Assembly (NCBI GenBank): GCA_025403435.1
Contig: CM046327.1
Coordinates: 10,098,218-10,162,217, forward strand
From: Artocarpus heterophyllus
Taxonomy: Eukaryota; Streptophyta; Magnoliopsida; Rosales; Moraceae
Length of the DNA: 64,000 bases
Direction: 5' to 3'
Shown: piece by piece, positions 1-11,514 of the stretch
Layout: each line of letters starts with the position of its first letter
Position numbering within the stretch: the stretch's first letter is position 1
The notes under the pieces: generated by a model
The model's database searches: none
Seen by the model: only the letters and a program-made list of their open reading frames with translations
What the model was told of the DNA's origin: nothing
Position numbers and translations under genes: made by a program

Positions 1-521
1 CTCAAGAAAATAGAACTTTTAAAAAAAGTTATTGACACTTATGTGCTCCACTGAATCTACACATAATCATTACTTATGTCTGAATCAATTACAAAGAATT
101 TGGTATATCTATGCCAAACTTCAAAATCAATAAATCAAGCCTTATATTTCTTATTATTTTTCACGAAATAAAAGGCTATTAAATCCTCGTATCTACACGA
201 ATTTTTCATTGTTTTATACGAATTAGATATGCTTATAGATCATAATATTATACGAATCTCTCATAAGCATTCTACTTATAAACTCATTCCATATAATTAT
301 CATTTTCTCATAACTATTAATACTTTCCTTCTATATAATTATCGTACTCATATAACCATTAGTATTTTCATTATAGGGCCTTTCCATGTTACATCCTTCT
401 AGACTGTATAAATCAATGTGAATGTTCATTTTGATGATGACAATGAAAATTCAGCTTCAAAACCATCTCAAAAACATTTTTTTTAAAGTGGTGCTACACT
501 CCCTAGGTTAACCGAACCTAG

Positions 522-533
522 GCTCTGATACCA
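522..533 (-). other. Primer-binding site (tRNA-Met type)
   Basis: The minus strand reads TGGTATCAGAGC, the standard plant retrotransposon sequence complementary to the 3' end of initiator tRNA-Met. It lies 7 bases inside the LTR edge at 541. This fixes the element's orientation and shows that 541-2909 is a 5' LTR rather than a solo LTR. Confidence 0.85.
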
Positions 534-540
534 AAAATTC

Positions 541-2909
541 TGTAACGCCCCTATATGGGAGTTAACAGTTTTTAATGAATTAAAATAAAAATCAGAAATA
601 AAAGTAAAATCTTAAAAATAAAATTACCCGGGGCTTAAATGAAAACTTTCAAATCAAAAATAAAAATATAAACGACAATTAAACCACAGTTTAATATAGC
701 ACCTTAAATTTAATAATATAAACTGTCGTCATCATCATTTTAACCATCAACGCATTGTAATACAGTCACAGAAAGTAACAATTAATGCTTACATTATCAT
801 AACGAACATTCTTAACAATTGAAGCAGTCCCAATGTAATATAGCTACATCGCTTCCTCAACTATTTTTCTCGTAGCCACCTCACACTTAGTGAGTCCTGA
901 AAAGATAAAAATATAAGAGAATGAGCGACACTATGCTCAGTAGAGAAAACCATTACTCACCTTTAGGTTTTTATCATTACCACATTAAAATCTGCATGGT
1001 TAGTTAATAGTTATCATTATCCAGATTATGAGATTTATTATAATCATATTCAGTAAATACCATAGTTAATCATTACCGAGTTTCATACATATACATATAT
1101 ACAAATATTATAGTTCATCATTATTCCTAGGTACCCACGTTCAATAGAGTATCACTCAACTCATCGAAACCCAAAATGGCGTGCTTGATCACCCTCTAAA
1201 TATTCCAAGCGTGTTTTGGTGAGGGGACATCAAGCCCCGAGTCCTCACCAAGTCGATTCTTGTACAGTGTGTTCTGGGACTTTCAACCCAAGGAAGCGTC
1301 ATCACCTTCCCCCTATTTTACCTTTTAGGGTATTCATGCCCAAGGACGTAACCATCGCCCTCTTTACGTCTCACCATTTTTCTATATTTAATAATTATTA
1401 ATAGAGTCAGTTTTCCTAACCATGCTTCTCAATTTATAACATGTGTCAATTCATTATGTTCCTCGCCGTACAATACAAGACGAGTCCATATCATAGTTTC
1501 ATATGTGATACTCATATAATATCAGTTCAACATAGATATATATATATATTGCGGCAAAACAATCAATTTTAATTTTATAAAAACCTCACAAAAGATGAGT
1601 AATAGAATCCCTACCTTTCAAGCTTATCAACAATATTTTAATCCTTGAATCAATTAACGTTAGCTCCATACTCCCTTGATCCTAAGGCGTGCATAAGGAC
1701 AATTAAAACTAAAGCACAACATACAACTACATTCATAAATAAATCATGTGTAAACCTATCTTACTAGTATGCCATCAAAGCTTTTATGTAAAGCTCTTTT
1801 GAATACTACAGTAAACAATTTTTGTCTTAACACAATATAAAATGTGAACAAGTAATCTATATGTTTTAGTCCCTAATAAGATTCATCAATCACTTAGGAT
1901 AATATTGGAAAGGTTGCAAGACATTAAAGAATTAGGTGGTAAGCAAAGATGGGTTCTTGGTTCAGGTTAGCAGCTGGTATACCATAACAAACTGACAGGT
2001 TTACTAGTTTCCAATCCGAAAATTGAATAATTCATAGAAAATAAAATACAACTCCGATTTAGGTTTATGATAACTCGTTAGAAAGCTTAGGACTCTACTT
2101 TTTAAATATGCAAACCAATTCATAAAATTCATTTTAATTTAATCCCAGAATTTCAAGAAATAGCCACTGCCTATAGAGGTATTACAAAGTTTAACAATAT
2201 AAATTTTCTGTCTAGGGCATATACACTTAGACTTCATACATATGCTCTAAAATAGCAACAAACATATACTTAGGTTTAAGAACGCAAATTTGAATAATCC
2301 TTTAGTATAAAAGAAAATTTATAAATGAAAGACTAAATTTGTTCATAAGATTCTAACATCAGATTATGGTTAGTTGGAAGCTTGAAATGGCTTCAAAACA
2401 AGTTCCTTGACTTCGGTATGGCTGAAATTCTTGCTCAAATGGGGGTGATGGTGGCTAATTTTTATGGCTGCCTTGAAGAAGTTCTCTAAGTATTTTGCTT
2501 CAGCAAAGAAATGAGAAGAAGAGTGTGGGAACCGTGGAAGAAAAAGGAAGAAAAGATGAAGTTTTTGAAGAGAAGTGATAGAAACAATTATGGAGGAGAC
2601 ATGTTGAAGCATGTCACAGAGGAAATAAAGAAAATGAGGGTCAAGAGTAGTTGGAAAAGATATCCTTATGTCTCATCTGGAGACTTTAACGCACATAATG
2701 CCAATATGACATTTTTGAGATTTATTAGAAGTTCTAAGGCTTTTCAGTAAATATACTAAATAAATATAAGAGATTTTTTAAAAAAAAAATTAAAAAGATA
2801 AAAATAAATATTGTAAAATAAATTTTAAATGAAGCAATTTTTTTTTATTAATACACTAAAAATTAATTTAATTACCTTAACACCCGTTAGGAAAATAACG
2901 GGTGTCACA
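541..2909 (-). repeat. Long terminal repeat, family A, copy 1 (about 2.37 kb)
   Basis: On the plus strand it begins TGTAACGCCC and ends GGGTGTCACA, giving the TG...CA ends of an LTR. Most of it is clearly similar to 54856-57333, apart from a stretch near 2190-2660. A 9-bp perfect inverted repeat with a 6-base loop (CACCCGTTA...TAACGGGTG, 2881-2904) lies at the LTR start when read on the minus strand. Short reading frames inside it are not convincing genes. Confidence 0.8.
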
Positions 2910-2914
2910 ACTCC

Positions 2915-3427
2915 GTAACCTTAACAATGGGCCGGGGGCATGAAGATATTATCGTTCTTCTGTTTACTCATTAAAAAAACTAGGTAAAATATTTACTCCC
3001 ATAAAAATTATAATAGATAGTTTGAGAAATGAGTTATAAAATAATGTAAAATGCGGGTAAAGGCATTATTGAAACTTAGTTAGAACAACAAATTATGGTT
3101 TCAACCGTGGCTCCCAAATGACTTACAAGAGCGCGTTGTGTTATTGAAATAATATTTAGAATAAAGGGACTCATTCTAAATTTTAAGAATCATAAGGGTA
3201 GTCACATGAAATATAATTATTTCCTTTTTGTTTTATTACAGCGGTTAAATTCCAGTGCTGGAGTGACCACCGTCAATGAATTAACCGTGAGTATTTGCCC
3301 AAAAACCGTATAACCGTATGTCTTTATCTATTTTTCTTTCTCTTTCTTTTCACATTTACACCTCTTCGGACATGACCTGAGCGTGAAAATGGATTTCTTC
3401 TCAAATCATCCTCTGCTATCATCCCAT
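2915..3427. other. Spacer and upstream region of the WDL4-like gene
   Basis: This is AT-rich single-copy-looking sequence between the retrotransposon LTR and the WDL4-like gene. No reading frame of note is present. A pyrimidine-rich stretch near 3325-3350 and the TATA box at 3428 mark the probable core promoter side. Confidence 0.5.
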
Positions 3428-3433
3428 TATAAA
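3428..3433 (+). promoter_or_regulatory. Candidate TATA box of the WDL4-like gene
   Basis: TATAAA lies about 290 bases before the proposed first splice donor at 3720. A CT-rich leader with many TCTCTC runs (3595-3650) follows, as is common around plant transcription starts. Transcription would begin near 3460. This is position-based inference only. Confidence 0.4.
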
Positions 3434-3459
3434 GTTCTCTTAATCTTCTATCAGTTTTT

Positions 3460-4585
3460 TCAAATTTCAAAAACCCAAAACTCAAAAAATTATTAAAAAA
3501 AAAAAGAAATAAAGGAAAATCTTTTTGGCTCTTGAATCCGAAAGATCTTGCCTTTTAGGGTCCGGATCCTCCGATCCGCTTACTCCTTCCTCGTTATCAC
3601 TCTTTCTCTCTCTTCCTCTTTCTCTTTCTTCTCTCTCTTAGCTCTCTCTAAGTCCTTGGCGTAATCTACTTGGTTGAATCAGGGCTAATGAAGTTCTGAT
3701 TGTTTGCGCGCTTCACGAGGTGAGTGGGTTTTTGCCTTCTGAAGTTTCTTAATTTCTGTTTGGATGCCGAGAAAACGGAGGAATGTAGGAAAGAGAGAAA
3801 GACATAAGATTGAAATATCACATCTTGCGATTTTTTTGTGTTTTCTCGACAAAAGCCTTATCTTGTGTGACGGTCCGAAGTTTTTATTTTTATTTTTATT
3901 TTTATTTTTTGTTGCTCTCGTGCATTTTCTCGCGAATCGAAGTGCATCGATTCTCTTTCACTGCTTCTTGCATTGTCTTTCATGCTAGCGGATCTATCGA
4001 AATGTTATATTTTTGTATTAAGATGATATGCTTTGTGGTTGATGTGGAAATTGTTTCGTTTGATTTTCGTTTTTTTAATTTTTACAGCAATATCTTGTTT
4101 TTATTTTGGGAATGAGACATGTTTGATTTGATTTTATCTCTTATGTTTTTGTCTGACTTGTCTCTCTTGCTTTACTTTTGAAATTTCGTGCCTCAATTGA
4201 TTTGATGACAAAGTGCGATTGCGTCTGGGCTTTCTTGTACTTCGTTTGGTTCCCGGGAAACATGAAAGAATGGAATTAAAGCTGTGGTCTTGGATTTTGT
4301 CTGGTCAAATTCTAGTCAGAGGAAAGGTGTGTGCTAATAAAAGTATGTTGAAAGTGTTTCTTTAACAATTCCCTTGTGTGAATATTACGAGGCAAAAACT
4401 TTGCAAATCTACAAATACATATAGGTGCTTGTAGTGTGAGATTATGTGGCTTTCTGGGGTGTAATTTGAAGGTTTTTGTTTTGTTTTGTCTTTGATGGGA
4501 GTAAACTTGAAGTTTATGTCAATTGCTTTCGCTCTTTCATTTAACTTGCTTTTTGCCATGTTTGTTTTGTAGTTTCCTTTCTGTA
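3460..4585 (+). other. 5' leader of the WDL4-like gene with a leader intron
   Basis: A non-coding first exon probably ends at 3719, where the sequence ACGAG|GTGAGT forms a strong splice donor. The matching acceptor is a T-rich tract ending in TTTTGTAG at 4572. The 853-bp leader intron is T-rich and full of short frames. The second exon starts at 4573, 13 bases before the start codon at 4586. A frame opening at 4523 would place its start inside this intron, so it was not used. Confidence 0.6.
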
Positions 4586-6843
4586 ATGGATTCGGATAAT
4601 GTAGCGTCAACTGATGGGCACGAGGTGGCCCATCAAAATGGTGCTTATGAGAAAACTCCCGCCCTTGTAGAAGATTTTGTTACTTCAGACAATGTTAATA
4701 TGTCTTCCGGTAAAAGTGCTGAAACTGCAGTGCCGAATGGGAATGCGAAAGTTGTTGCCAATGTGAATGATGGTATGGCCAATAACTCATCTTCTCATGA
4801 AGTGAAAGAGGACTCAATTGACAACATTGAGAGCTGTGGTCTGTCTATTGCAAAGGTTAGGAAGTGACCCTTCTTCTTCTTCTTCTTCTTGGGTATGGTT
4901 GGTTTTATTAATATTGGATGCTAATCCTATCTGTGTGACTCCACTGTAGGAAGGGGAAGCAAAAGGCTCTGGTCATCCAAAGCAGCTCAAATCACAAAAG
5001 GGTTTAGGTATGAACAAGAATGGGAAACCCTCAAGCCCCAGAATTGCTTTGGGAAGTTCGTGGAAGAAGAACAAAGATGGAAAAGATGTGGAAGCAACAT
5101 CTGCTATTCCTAATGGTTCTGTAGCTTTGAATTCGCAGCCAAGAAAGACAATTCAAAGTAGATCATTTAACGACCGAAAGGTTCTGTTATTGTTATTATT
5201 ATTATTATTATTTTTGCGAAGTTCATATTTGAGCATTGAACTTTCTGTTTTGTTGCTTGTAGTTTATTGATATAATTGGACGACACCACTCTTTTAGTTT
5301 TTCTTTCCCCATCATTTTGGTATCTGATATTGTTCTCACTGTTTTTATGTTTCCAGCAGCAATCTGCGAAGTCTGAGGCAGCAGCTTCCAAAGGCAATAT
5401 GTGAGTGGCACAACATTCTTTCCTTTTAGTATTTATTTTGGTTGAGTTATACCCTCTCTCTCTCTTTCTCTCTAGTTTGAACTTTGCTAACTGCAAGTTC
5501 CTTGTCACAGGGATAAACCAAAGCTGAAGCCTTTGAAGAAAGAACCCCAATATAAAGATGAAGTGGAAGCAGATACAAAATCTCCTTCGTATCCTTTCCA
5601 TAGTTGATAATACATATCTGTTGTCTTCCTCTGTTGGTTGTAGTGGCTGGTAGCTGTGCTTCCTAGATACATTTATCATTACATTCATAGTTGTTTAATC
5701 TGTTAGTTTATTCTTAACTGCTTTGAAGAAGTCCTGCAGCAGAAGCGGCCAAACCTCATAGGATGGCTATGCTTCCAAAGTATGGGTTTAGTTTTAAGTG
5801 TGATGAACGAGCTGAAAAAAGGAAAGAGGTTTGTTTTGTGCTTCCTACGTACAACGTCTTCTTTTTTTTATCATTATAATTTTTTAATTTTTAGCAGTTT
5901 ATATAAAACTGTCGTTAAATTTTTTTCTTTTATATTATATTTGGCAGTTTTACACTAAACTGGAGGAGAAGATTCATGCAAAGGAAGTGGAGCGGACTAA
6001 CTTGCAAGCGAAGTCCAAGGTGATGTACTGTTTGTTGCGGTTTTTTTTTTTTTTTTGGGTTTATATACTCCTATTCTTTTAAACTTTATTGAACTTATTT
6101 GCAACAGGAAACTCAAGAAGCTGAAATTAAGTTGCTGAGAAAGAGTTTGGCCTTTAAAGCAACTCCAATGCCAAGCTTCTATCAGGAGCCTCCACCACCT
6201 AAGGTAGAGTTGAAGAAGGTAAGCTATTGCCGTATGTATCAGTACTTAATGATAAACTAACATTCTCTTCAATTCATTTCTTTTGTTTGCATGCCTATTT
6301 TTCAGTTGGGATATCATGGAACATGCCAATCATGATGTAGAGAATATATAAACTGATAGTACTCCATATGGTTGTGATATATAAACTGATTGTACTCCAT
6401 ATGGTTGTGATTGTGTGTCGCATTACATAGGGTTTGATGTCGTTATAGTGGACCATTGCATAGCTTTTTGGTTCCTAAACTGTCATTTGAATGTTTCTTT
6501 CTTACTGTTACTGATATAAGTTTACATCTCTCAACGTATCAGGAACCATCTTTTAAGCACACATCCAGTTTTGGTTCCTCAACTTTCGTTTTTAATTTTT
6601 CTTTCCTATAATTGATTTCTGGCATTGGAATTTGGAAATAAGGGAGTATTTCCATATGTTAAATTTTCCCCAATTAGTTTTGAATACCAAGTTATAATGA
6701 TTTGCTCGGTTTGCAAGAATTCATCATTAGTCATAAAATATCCTAAAATGAGTCAAATCTTGCAACGACTTTTTCCCCTTGGCTGTTTCTCCTTTATATT
6801 AAATTGTTTCTCTTCCAATGATGGCCTGCTCGGAGCGTGCAAA

Positions 6844-6884
<41 letters not shown>

Positions 6885-7788
6885 CTCAGTTTACGTTAGG
6901 GTTTGACCAAAGTCTCCTGTAAAGTTATGTGCGAAATGGCATGTCGTCGTTGATTCCAATTTTGTGGAATGTGATAGCTGTAACTCGGCCGTTTAGTATT
7001 GTTTTCAAAATAGGTAAAAATGTTTTTGTTTTAGAAAATGAGAATATTTTGAAAATTGTGCTCAAGAGTTTTTAAAATTTTTGCATCGAAAAACGTGCAA
7101 AAACATTTCCAAAAATTTTGAGAACAAAAACAAACAGCGTCTATGCTTCTTGTTTTTGAGTCGGCTTATATGAGGTTGTGCTGTTCGATTCTTTAGCCTT
7201 TAGATCTATGTTTCTTGTTTTTGAGTCGGCTTATATGAGGTTGTTGTGCTGTTCGATTCTTTAGCCTTTAGTTTCCTTTTGCTTTGCTTGCAGATACCAA
7301 CAACAAGGGCTAAATCTCCTAAGCTTGGACGTAGAAAGAGCTTAGCTCCCACAGAATCTGAAGGAAGCAGCAACTCTGCCAACCAATCCGGCAGGCTAAG
7401 TCTTGATGAGAAAGTTTCCAAGAATCCATCAAAAGGACCTGTTGGGCTTGTGAAGAAGCCACAACGCAGGTCTCTTCCCACCCTACCATCTGAGAAGATC
7501 TCCTTATCTAATGCAACAAAGGGGCGCAAAACAACTTCTACCAAGGCATCAAATGAAGAGAAAACCAGCTTATCTAACACAAATCAAGAGCAGGCAATGG
7601 TATCAGATGCAACAAATGAAGAGAAGAAGACATCCAATTCAACCGGTGAACATGGATCCTGCGCTCAAGAGGAGGTGGTCCCCGAAGCTGAGCCAAGTGA
7701 AGCTCAGACCAACACAGATGATAAGCCAGTGATTGAAGAGAATACTCAACCCACCTCGGTTCAAGCACCGATAGCAGTGGAGCCTTGA
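4586..7788 (+). CDS. WDL4: WVD2-like protein 4-type microtubule-associated protein (TPX2 domain)
   Basis: Eight coding exons: 4586-4855, 4950-5180, 5357-5400, 5511-5588, 5729-5828, 5948-6019, 6108-6218 and 7294-7788, all with GT-AG introns, giving 1401 bp and 466 aa. Residues about 224-295 form a TPX2/WVD2 domain: a YGFSF entry, an ERAEKR run, the KLEEK signature, then a basic helix ending near MPSFY. The following [16 protein letters not shown] stretch is basic and typical of the WDL group. The N-terminal 200 residues and the C-terminal 100 are Ser/Asn/Glu-rich and low in structure. Family members bind and bundle cortical microtubules and shape directional cell growth. The start was chosen because MDSDNV sits just after the acceptor and resembles family N-termini. 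The WDL4 subgroup is inferred from recalled similarity, not from a search. An AATAAA at 7854 may serve as the poly(A) signal. Confidence 0.85.
6345..6410. repeat. 33-bp tandem duplication in the last intron of the WDL4-like gene
   Basis: Two copies of a 33-base unit (6345-6377, 6378-6410), each containing ACTCCATATGGTTGTG, differ at about one base. It lies in the 1075-bp last intron. Confidence 0.85.
6845..6881. repeat. (TA)n microsatellite in the last intron of the WDL4-like gene
   Basis: About 18 uninterrupted TA units. Likely variable in length between individuals. Confidence 0.9.
7141..7273. repeat. About 66-bp tandem duplication just before the last exon of the WDL4-like gene
   Basis: Two near-identical copies (7141-7205 and 7206-7273), each containing GAGTCGGCTTATATGAGGTT, differ by a GTT insertion and a few bases. 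The second copy runs almost into the polypyrimidine tract of the acceptor at 7293, so the duplication may have carried branch-site sequence with it. Confidence 0.85.
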
Positions 7789-8080
7789 GCAAAAGAGTAT
7801 GGACAAAAATTTGATGCAGAATTACAGAGCTTTGGAATGACTTCTGTAATGGAAATAAAAAGGGAAAGATAGAAACTGCAATTATTGGAAGAACAAGGCA
7901 TGAAGAATTTTGCTTTATGATTTGTTATGTCATCTTGTCCATAGTCAGCAGCATTGGTAGGTTTGTTTGATTGCTTTCGAGGTTGCTGGTCTTGTCATTG
8001 GTATTCTGCATTCCAGTTTGCAGCATTGTATGTAACTATTTGCAAGGTTGTGATCTAATTTATATGTTGTCTTTAGTCTC
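7789..8080 (+). other. Probable 3' UTR of the WDL4-like gene
   Basis: T-rich sequence follows the stop at 7786-7788. AATAAA at 7854-7859 and GT/T-rich tracts near 8030-8080 are compatible with polyadenylation in this interval. The exact end is unknown. Confidence 0.45.
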
Positions 8081-11000
8081 TGCCTTGGCTGCCAGAATAT
8101 CGAAATTATTGGGAAATTTTGGTAAAATCTTCAGTAGATAGTTTACGATTGGAAGTATTCTAAGCGTATTTTTCTGTTGAACAACTGGGAATTGTTAGTC
8201 AATGAAGGCTGATTTTGTGTTGTGAACGTCCCTTGTGCTCATTTTATCGCAATCAAGCTGCTTAATAGTCATCTTAGATCACTGCTGAGAATTCGAAAAT
8301 TGATCAGCTACATGCTTACTATAAAACAGGCAACGGCTTTGCCAATTTGAAAGTTGCAGTCATTTTGAGCGGTGCCTTGTAATCATTGTTCAGTTTGTTG
8401 AGGAAATGAAAGGCAAAAAGAAAAGCTAATTCATTCGCAAGTTTATAACTACGCGTATCAGTTTCGCCCGTGTAAATGTGTTGAATTTGCCGCCATTTTC
8501 ACTGAGAAGGCCGTTGATCTTTTGTCATTTGTAACTCAAACAACAAATATAGCTAGAGTGGAAGTTGGGTTGTGTTTTAAGGATTATTAATGGAGATTAT
8601 TTAAGAGAATATATGTATTATATACAGGGAGTATTAATTGGGGTATTATGTTGGTAGAAATGATTAGGCAGCACTCAACGATTCTGATTGAGGGTGTTCT
8701 CCTATTCATAGATTAAATAAATGACTATGGGAATTGAAACAATTTTATGTCCTTTTTTTTTGTTCATAAAAGATTGGTCTCGCATTGTAAAAGGTAGAAA
8801 TAAGGACCGTAACATACCCATTATTTTACGTAACAATAATATTAGAAATGTTTATCATTGGTGTCCCTGAAAATTCTTTGCCATGCTTTTAAAAGTTATC
8901 GTTACATAAGGCAAATGTCATATTATGCCCTATGACCTCTTCATTTCTACTTTTACAGCCCTCTAACATAATAAAAATAAAAATAAAAATAAACCACTGT
9001 TGGGTCAGATCTTTTTCATTTTAAGCTTGTGAATCACGGTGGATTCCAAGCATGTAGCATGAGTGAAAAATATGTAAGAAATCTAGGACAGAAACACTAA
9101 GATTTTTTCTTCAAACAAAAAATAAACATTAAGATTAATGTTCTTAGCTTCTCTCATTAAGGAGATAAATTTCTTCTCACTCAAAAATGCCCAAGTTCAA
9201 GCGCATCCTATTTCATCATGTGCATTTGAGTAACGTTTGAAAAGTGCAATTTCAACCAATAAAAAAAGGGGCAAACAAATAAATTAAAAGATATTCACCC
9301 AAAATGAAAGGATGAAATAAAGAGGCAAGATGATAGGAGGAAAGACCCATAAAAAAAATGTTATACCGTATCATGGACTTCGTAACTTATGGCAGCTTAA
9401 AATTATGGCTCCCTGTTTAATTTGTAACAATTTTTCTTTACTTGTTCGAACTTTTTTTTTTTTGGTCAATATTTTTCTTTCAAAGCTAATTTTACTACAA
9501 AAGTACTGTACAACCTAAAATGACTGTTCTATAAGCTACTTCCAATCAGATGAAAGTGCGTAATAATAAACTCTTGGCCATTATTTTTTCCCTTTTCCTT
9601 TTATTTTTTTAAAAAAGAACATCATAATTTTATCTAATGTATGTCTATCCCTGCCACATGGGATCTGTAGGTCCATATCCTCCAAGGTACAGTCTTGGTC
9701 AGTGCTCTTAGAAATTATAAAATTATGACCAGGATCATACGGTAGTTGCATTTTTTTTTTCTTATACATGTAACAAAATCTTAACAGTGAAGTTGAAAGA
9801 TAGTAAAATTTTCATAATATTTTAAGCGTAGCAAAAATTAAAATTATTAAAATAATTACTATACTATAGAGTATAAAATGTGACTTTATTATGGTAACTA
9901 CCACAGGACTTTCTATATTTAAATATATTCTGAATAAATTCTCTCATTTAGTGTAATCTTTTACTTGTTTTTAGTTGCCTCATGCTACTAACAGATCATG
10001 GGCCAAACCCAATTGAAGCCCATTTCACATGTGATCGGATATGACAAAATCTGATTAGCAGATTAAATTATCAACAACCTCACATGGGATTGGATGCACG
10101 ATATATTTGATGATATCTATTGGATTACAATTACCAGAAACTCGATCTTTTCCATAATTTTCGATCTTTTCTATAATTTTTTCTAGGCACCCAAACAACT
10201 ATTCCCGAAAAAGGTCGAAAACAGAATCCGGTCAAAGTCCTATGGCGAGGGAGTTGCATGAAAGAAATAAATTTTGTTCACCCAATCTTTTGATAAAATA
10301 CTATTACTAGATACTATTTCAACGGCCAAAGATTTTTTTTCCCAATTCAGCCCTATTGATTACATGACAAATACATGCCAACTATGCAGCCCTCCTAGAG
10401 ATTCTTTTCTACTAGTTCTCTGTATTTGATGCTTTTTGACTACAAAGCTCCTTTGATAGTTCATTCAAAATTACCTAAATGCCCCTTACACTTGCCCAGA
10501 AATTGCCAAACTTGAAAGGCACCGTTTTCAAAATATTCACTTAAATTTATTTTAATTTCGAGATAAGATTACATTCAGAGTTCAAGGGATTCACACACGC
10601 ATTCAAGAAATTTCCTTGAAATGTGAAATGGCTATTTGATTTATGAATGTGGATGAAGCTTCATGGTAAAGCGACGCCTACCTTTCCTTTGACGCATGTT
10701 CACATCTTTTTTCTTTGGTATATATACATTTTAATATATTTTGTTTTAGATTTTTAAAATACAATACTTTTAGTTTTTAATCTCGAATGTACGTAGCCGT
10801 ATTAGATTTAACACAAAAATCTCAATTAAAGTTGATTTTTACTTTTAAAATGATTAAATTATTTTCAAGTAAAAAAAAAATTCAAAATTTCAAATAAAAA
10901 GAAAAAAACAAAAACAAAAACATACAAAACACCCCTCTTAAGAGTATTTTTATACATTCTTAAAATTAAAACCATTAGTATAAAATGTTTTCAAGTATGT

Positions 11001-11514
11001 CTAAGTTTTCTTGTATTACAACTTAGAGAGCATTTTGAGCAATTTTGAAGGCCTAAATTGAAGAATGATTGAAAAAAAATAAATTTAAATATTAAATCTA
11101 ATCCAAGGTATTGGCATAAAAAACCAAAGTACTAGGATTTAGATAAACTATAGGGTTAGAAAGGCAAATAAACCCTTTGCTTTGTGTTTTTCGATTTAAA
11201 GCAATAAATAACCCTTTTTCTTCGTCATTTTCAAGTCAATGTAATAAATAAATTTAAATCCCTCCATTAATGATGCAATGAATTCCTTTTAAAAAATGAT
11301 GCAATGAATTTAATCCGTTGTATGGTTTTGCGTCCTTTTGTGCAAAAATTCAACAACAAACATCATCAATAATTATACAATCTGCCGTCCACGTGAAAGT
11401 AGACTTGGCACATCTCAACTTCAGAAGATTATATTTTTCTGAATCAAACGAAATACCAAAGAAGAGGAAGCAAAATACTAAAGCAGCAAATGAGAGACAG
11501 ACAATAATAGAAAT
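8081..11514. other. Intergenic AT-rich spacer between WDL4-like and EBF-like genes
   Basis: About 3.4 kb with no supported gene. Reading frames here are short and low-complexity. The two genes are convergent, so both 3' ends face this spacer. I saw no RNA gene or intact transposon. Confidence 0.6.

Larger units (their letters stand above)
1..2909 (-). mobile_element. End of an LTR retrotransposon (5' LTR, PBS, start of internal region), cut by the window edge
   Basis: Read on the minus strand, this is the 5' end of an LTR retrotransposon. It comprises an LTR of about 2.37 kb (541-2909), a short spacer, a primer-binding site matching the 3' end of initiator tRNA-Met (522-533), and about 520 bases of internal sequence that leave the window at position 1. 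No gag or pol reading frame is visible in those bases, so the superfamily is not proven; LTR length and ends suggest Ty3/gypsy. The five bases after the LTR (ACTCC, 2910-2914) should be the target duplication, with the partner lying outside the window. The five bases before position 541 (AATTC) do not match, as expected if 541 is an inner LTR edge. Confidence 0.75.

Noticed and set aside
1216..1401. A 61-codon plus-strand frame with a close counterpart at 55536-55718 in the other family A LTR
   Set aside because: The two frames are simply aligned parts of homologous LTRs, antisense to LTR transcription. Amino-acid differences are about as frequent as expected from the DNA divergence, so there is no sign of selection on a protein.
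4523..4585. Extended N-terminus MLSLFHLTCF... for the WDL4-like protein
   Set aside because: This stretch is the polypyrimidine tract of the leader intron ending in TTTTGTAG at 4572. The family start is MDSDNV at 4586.
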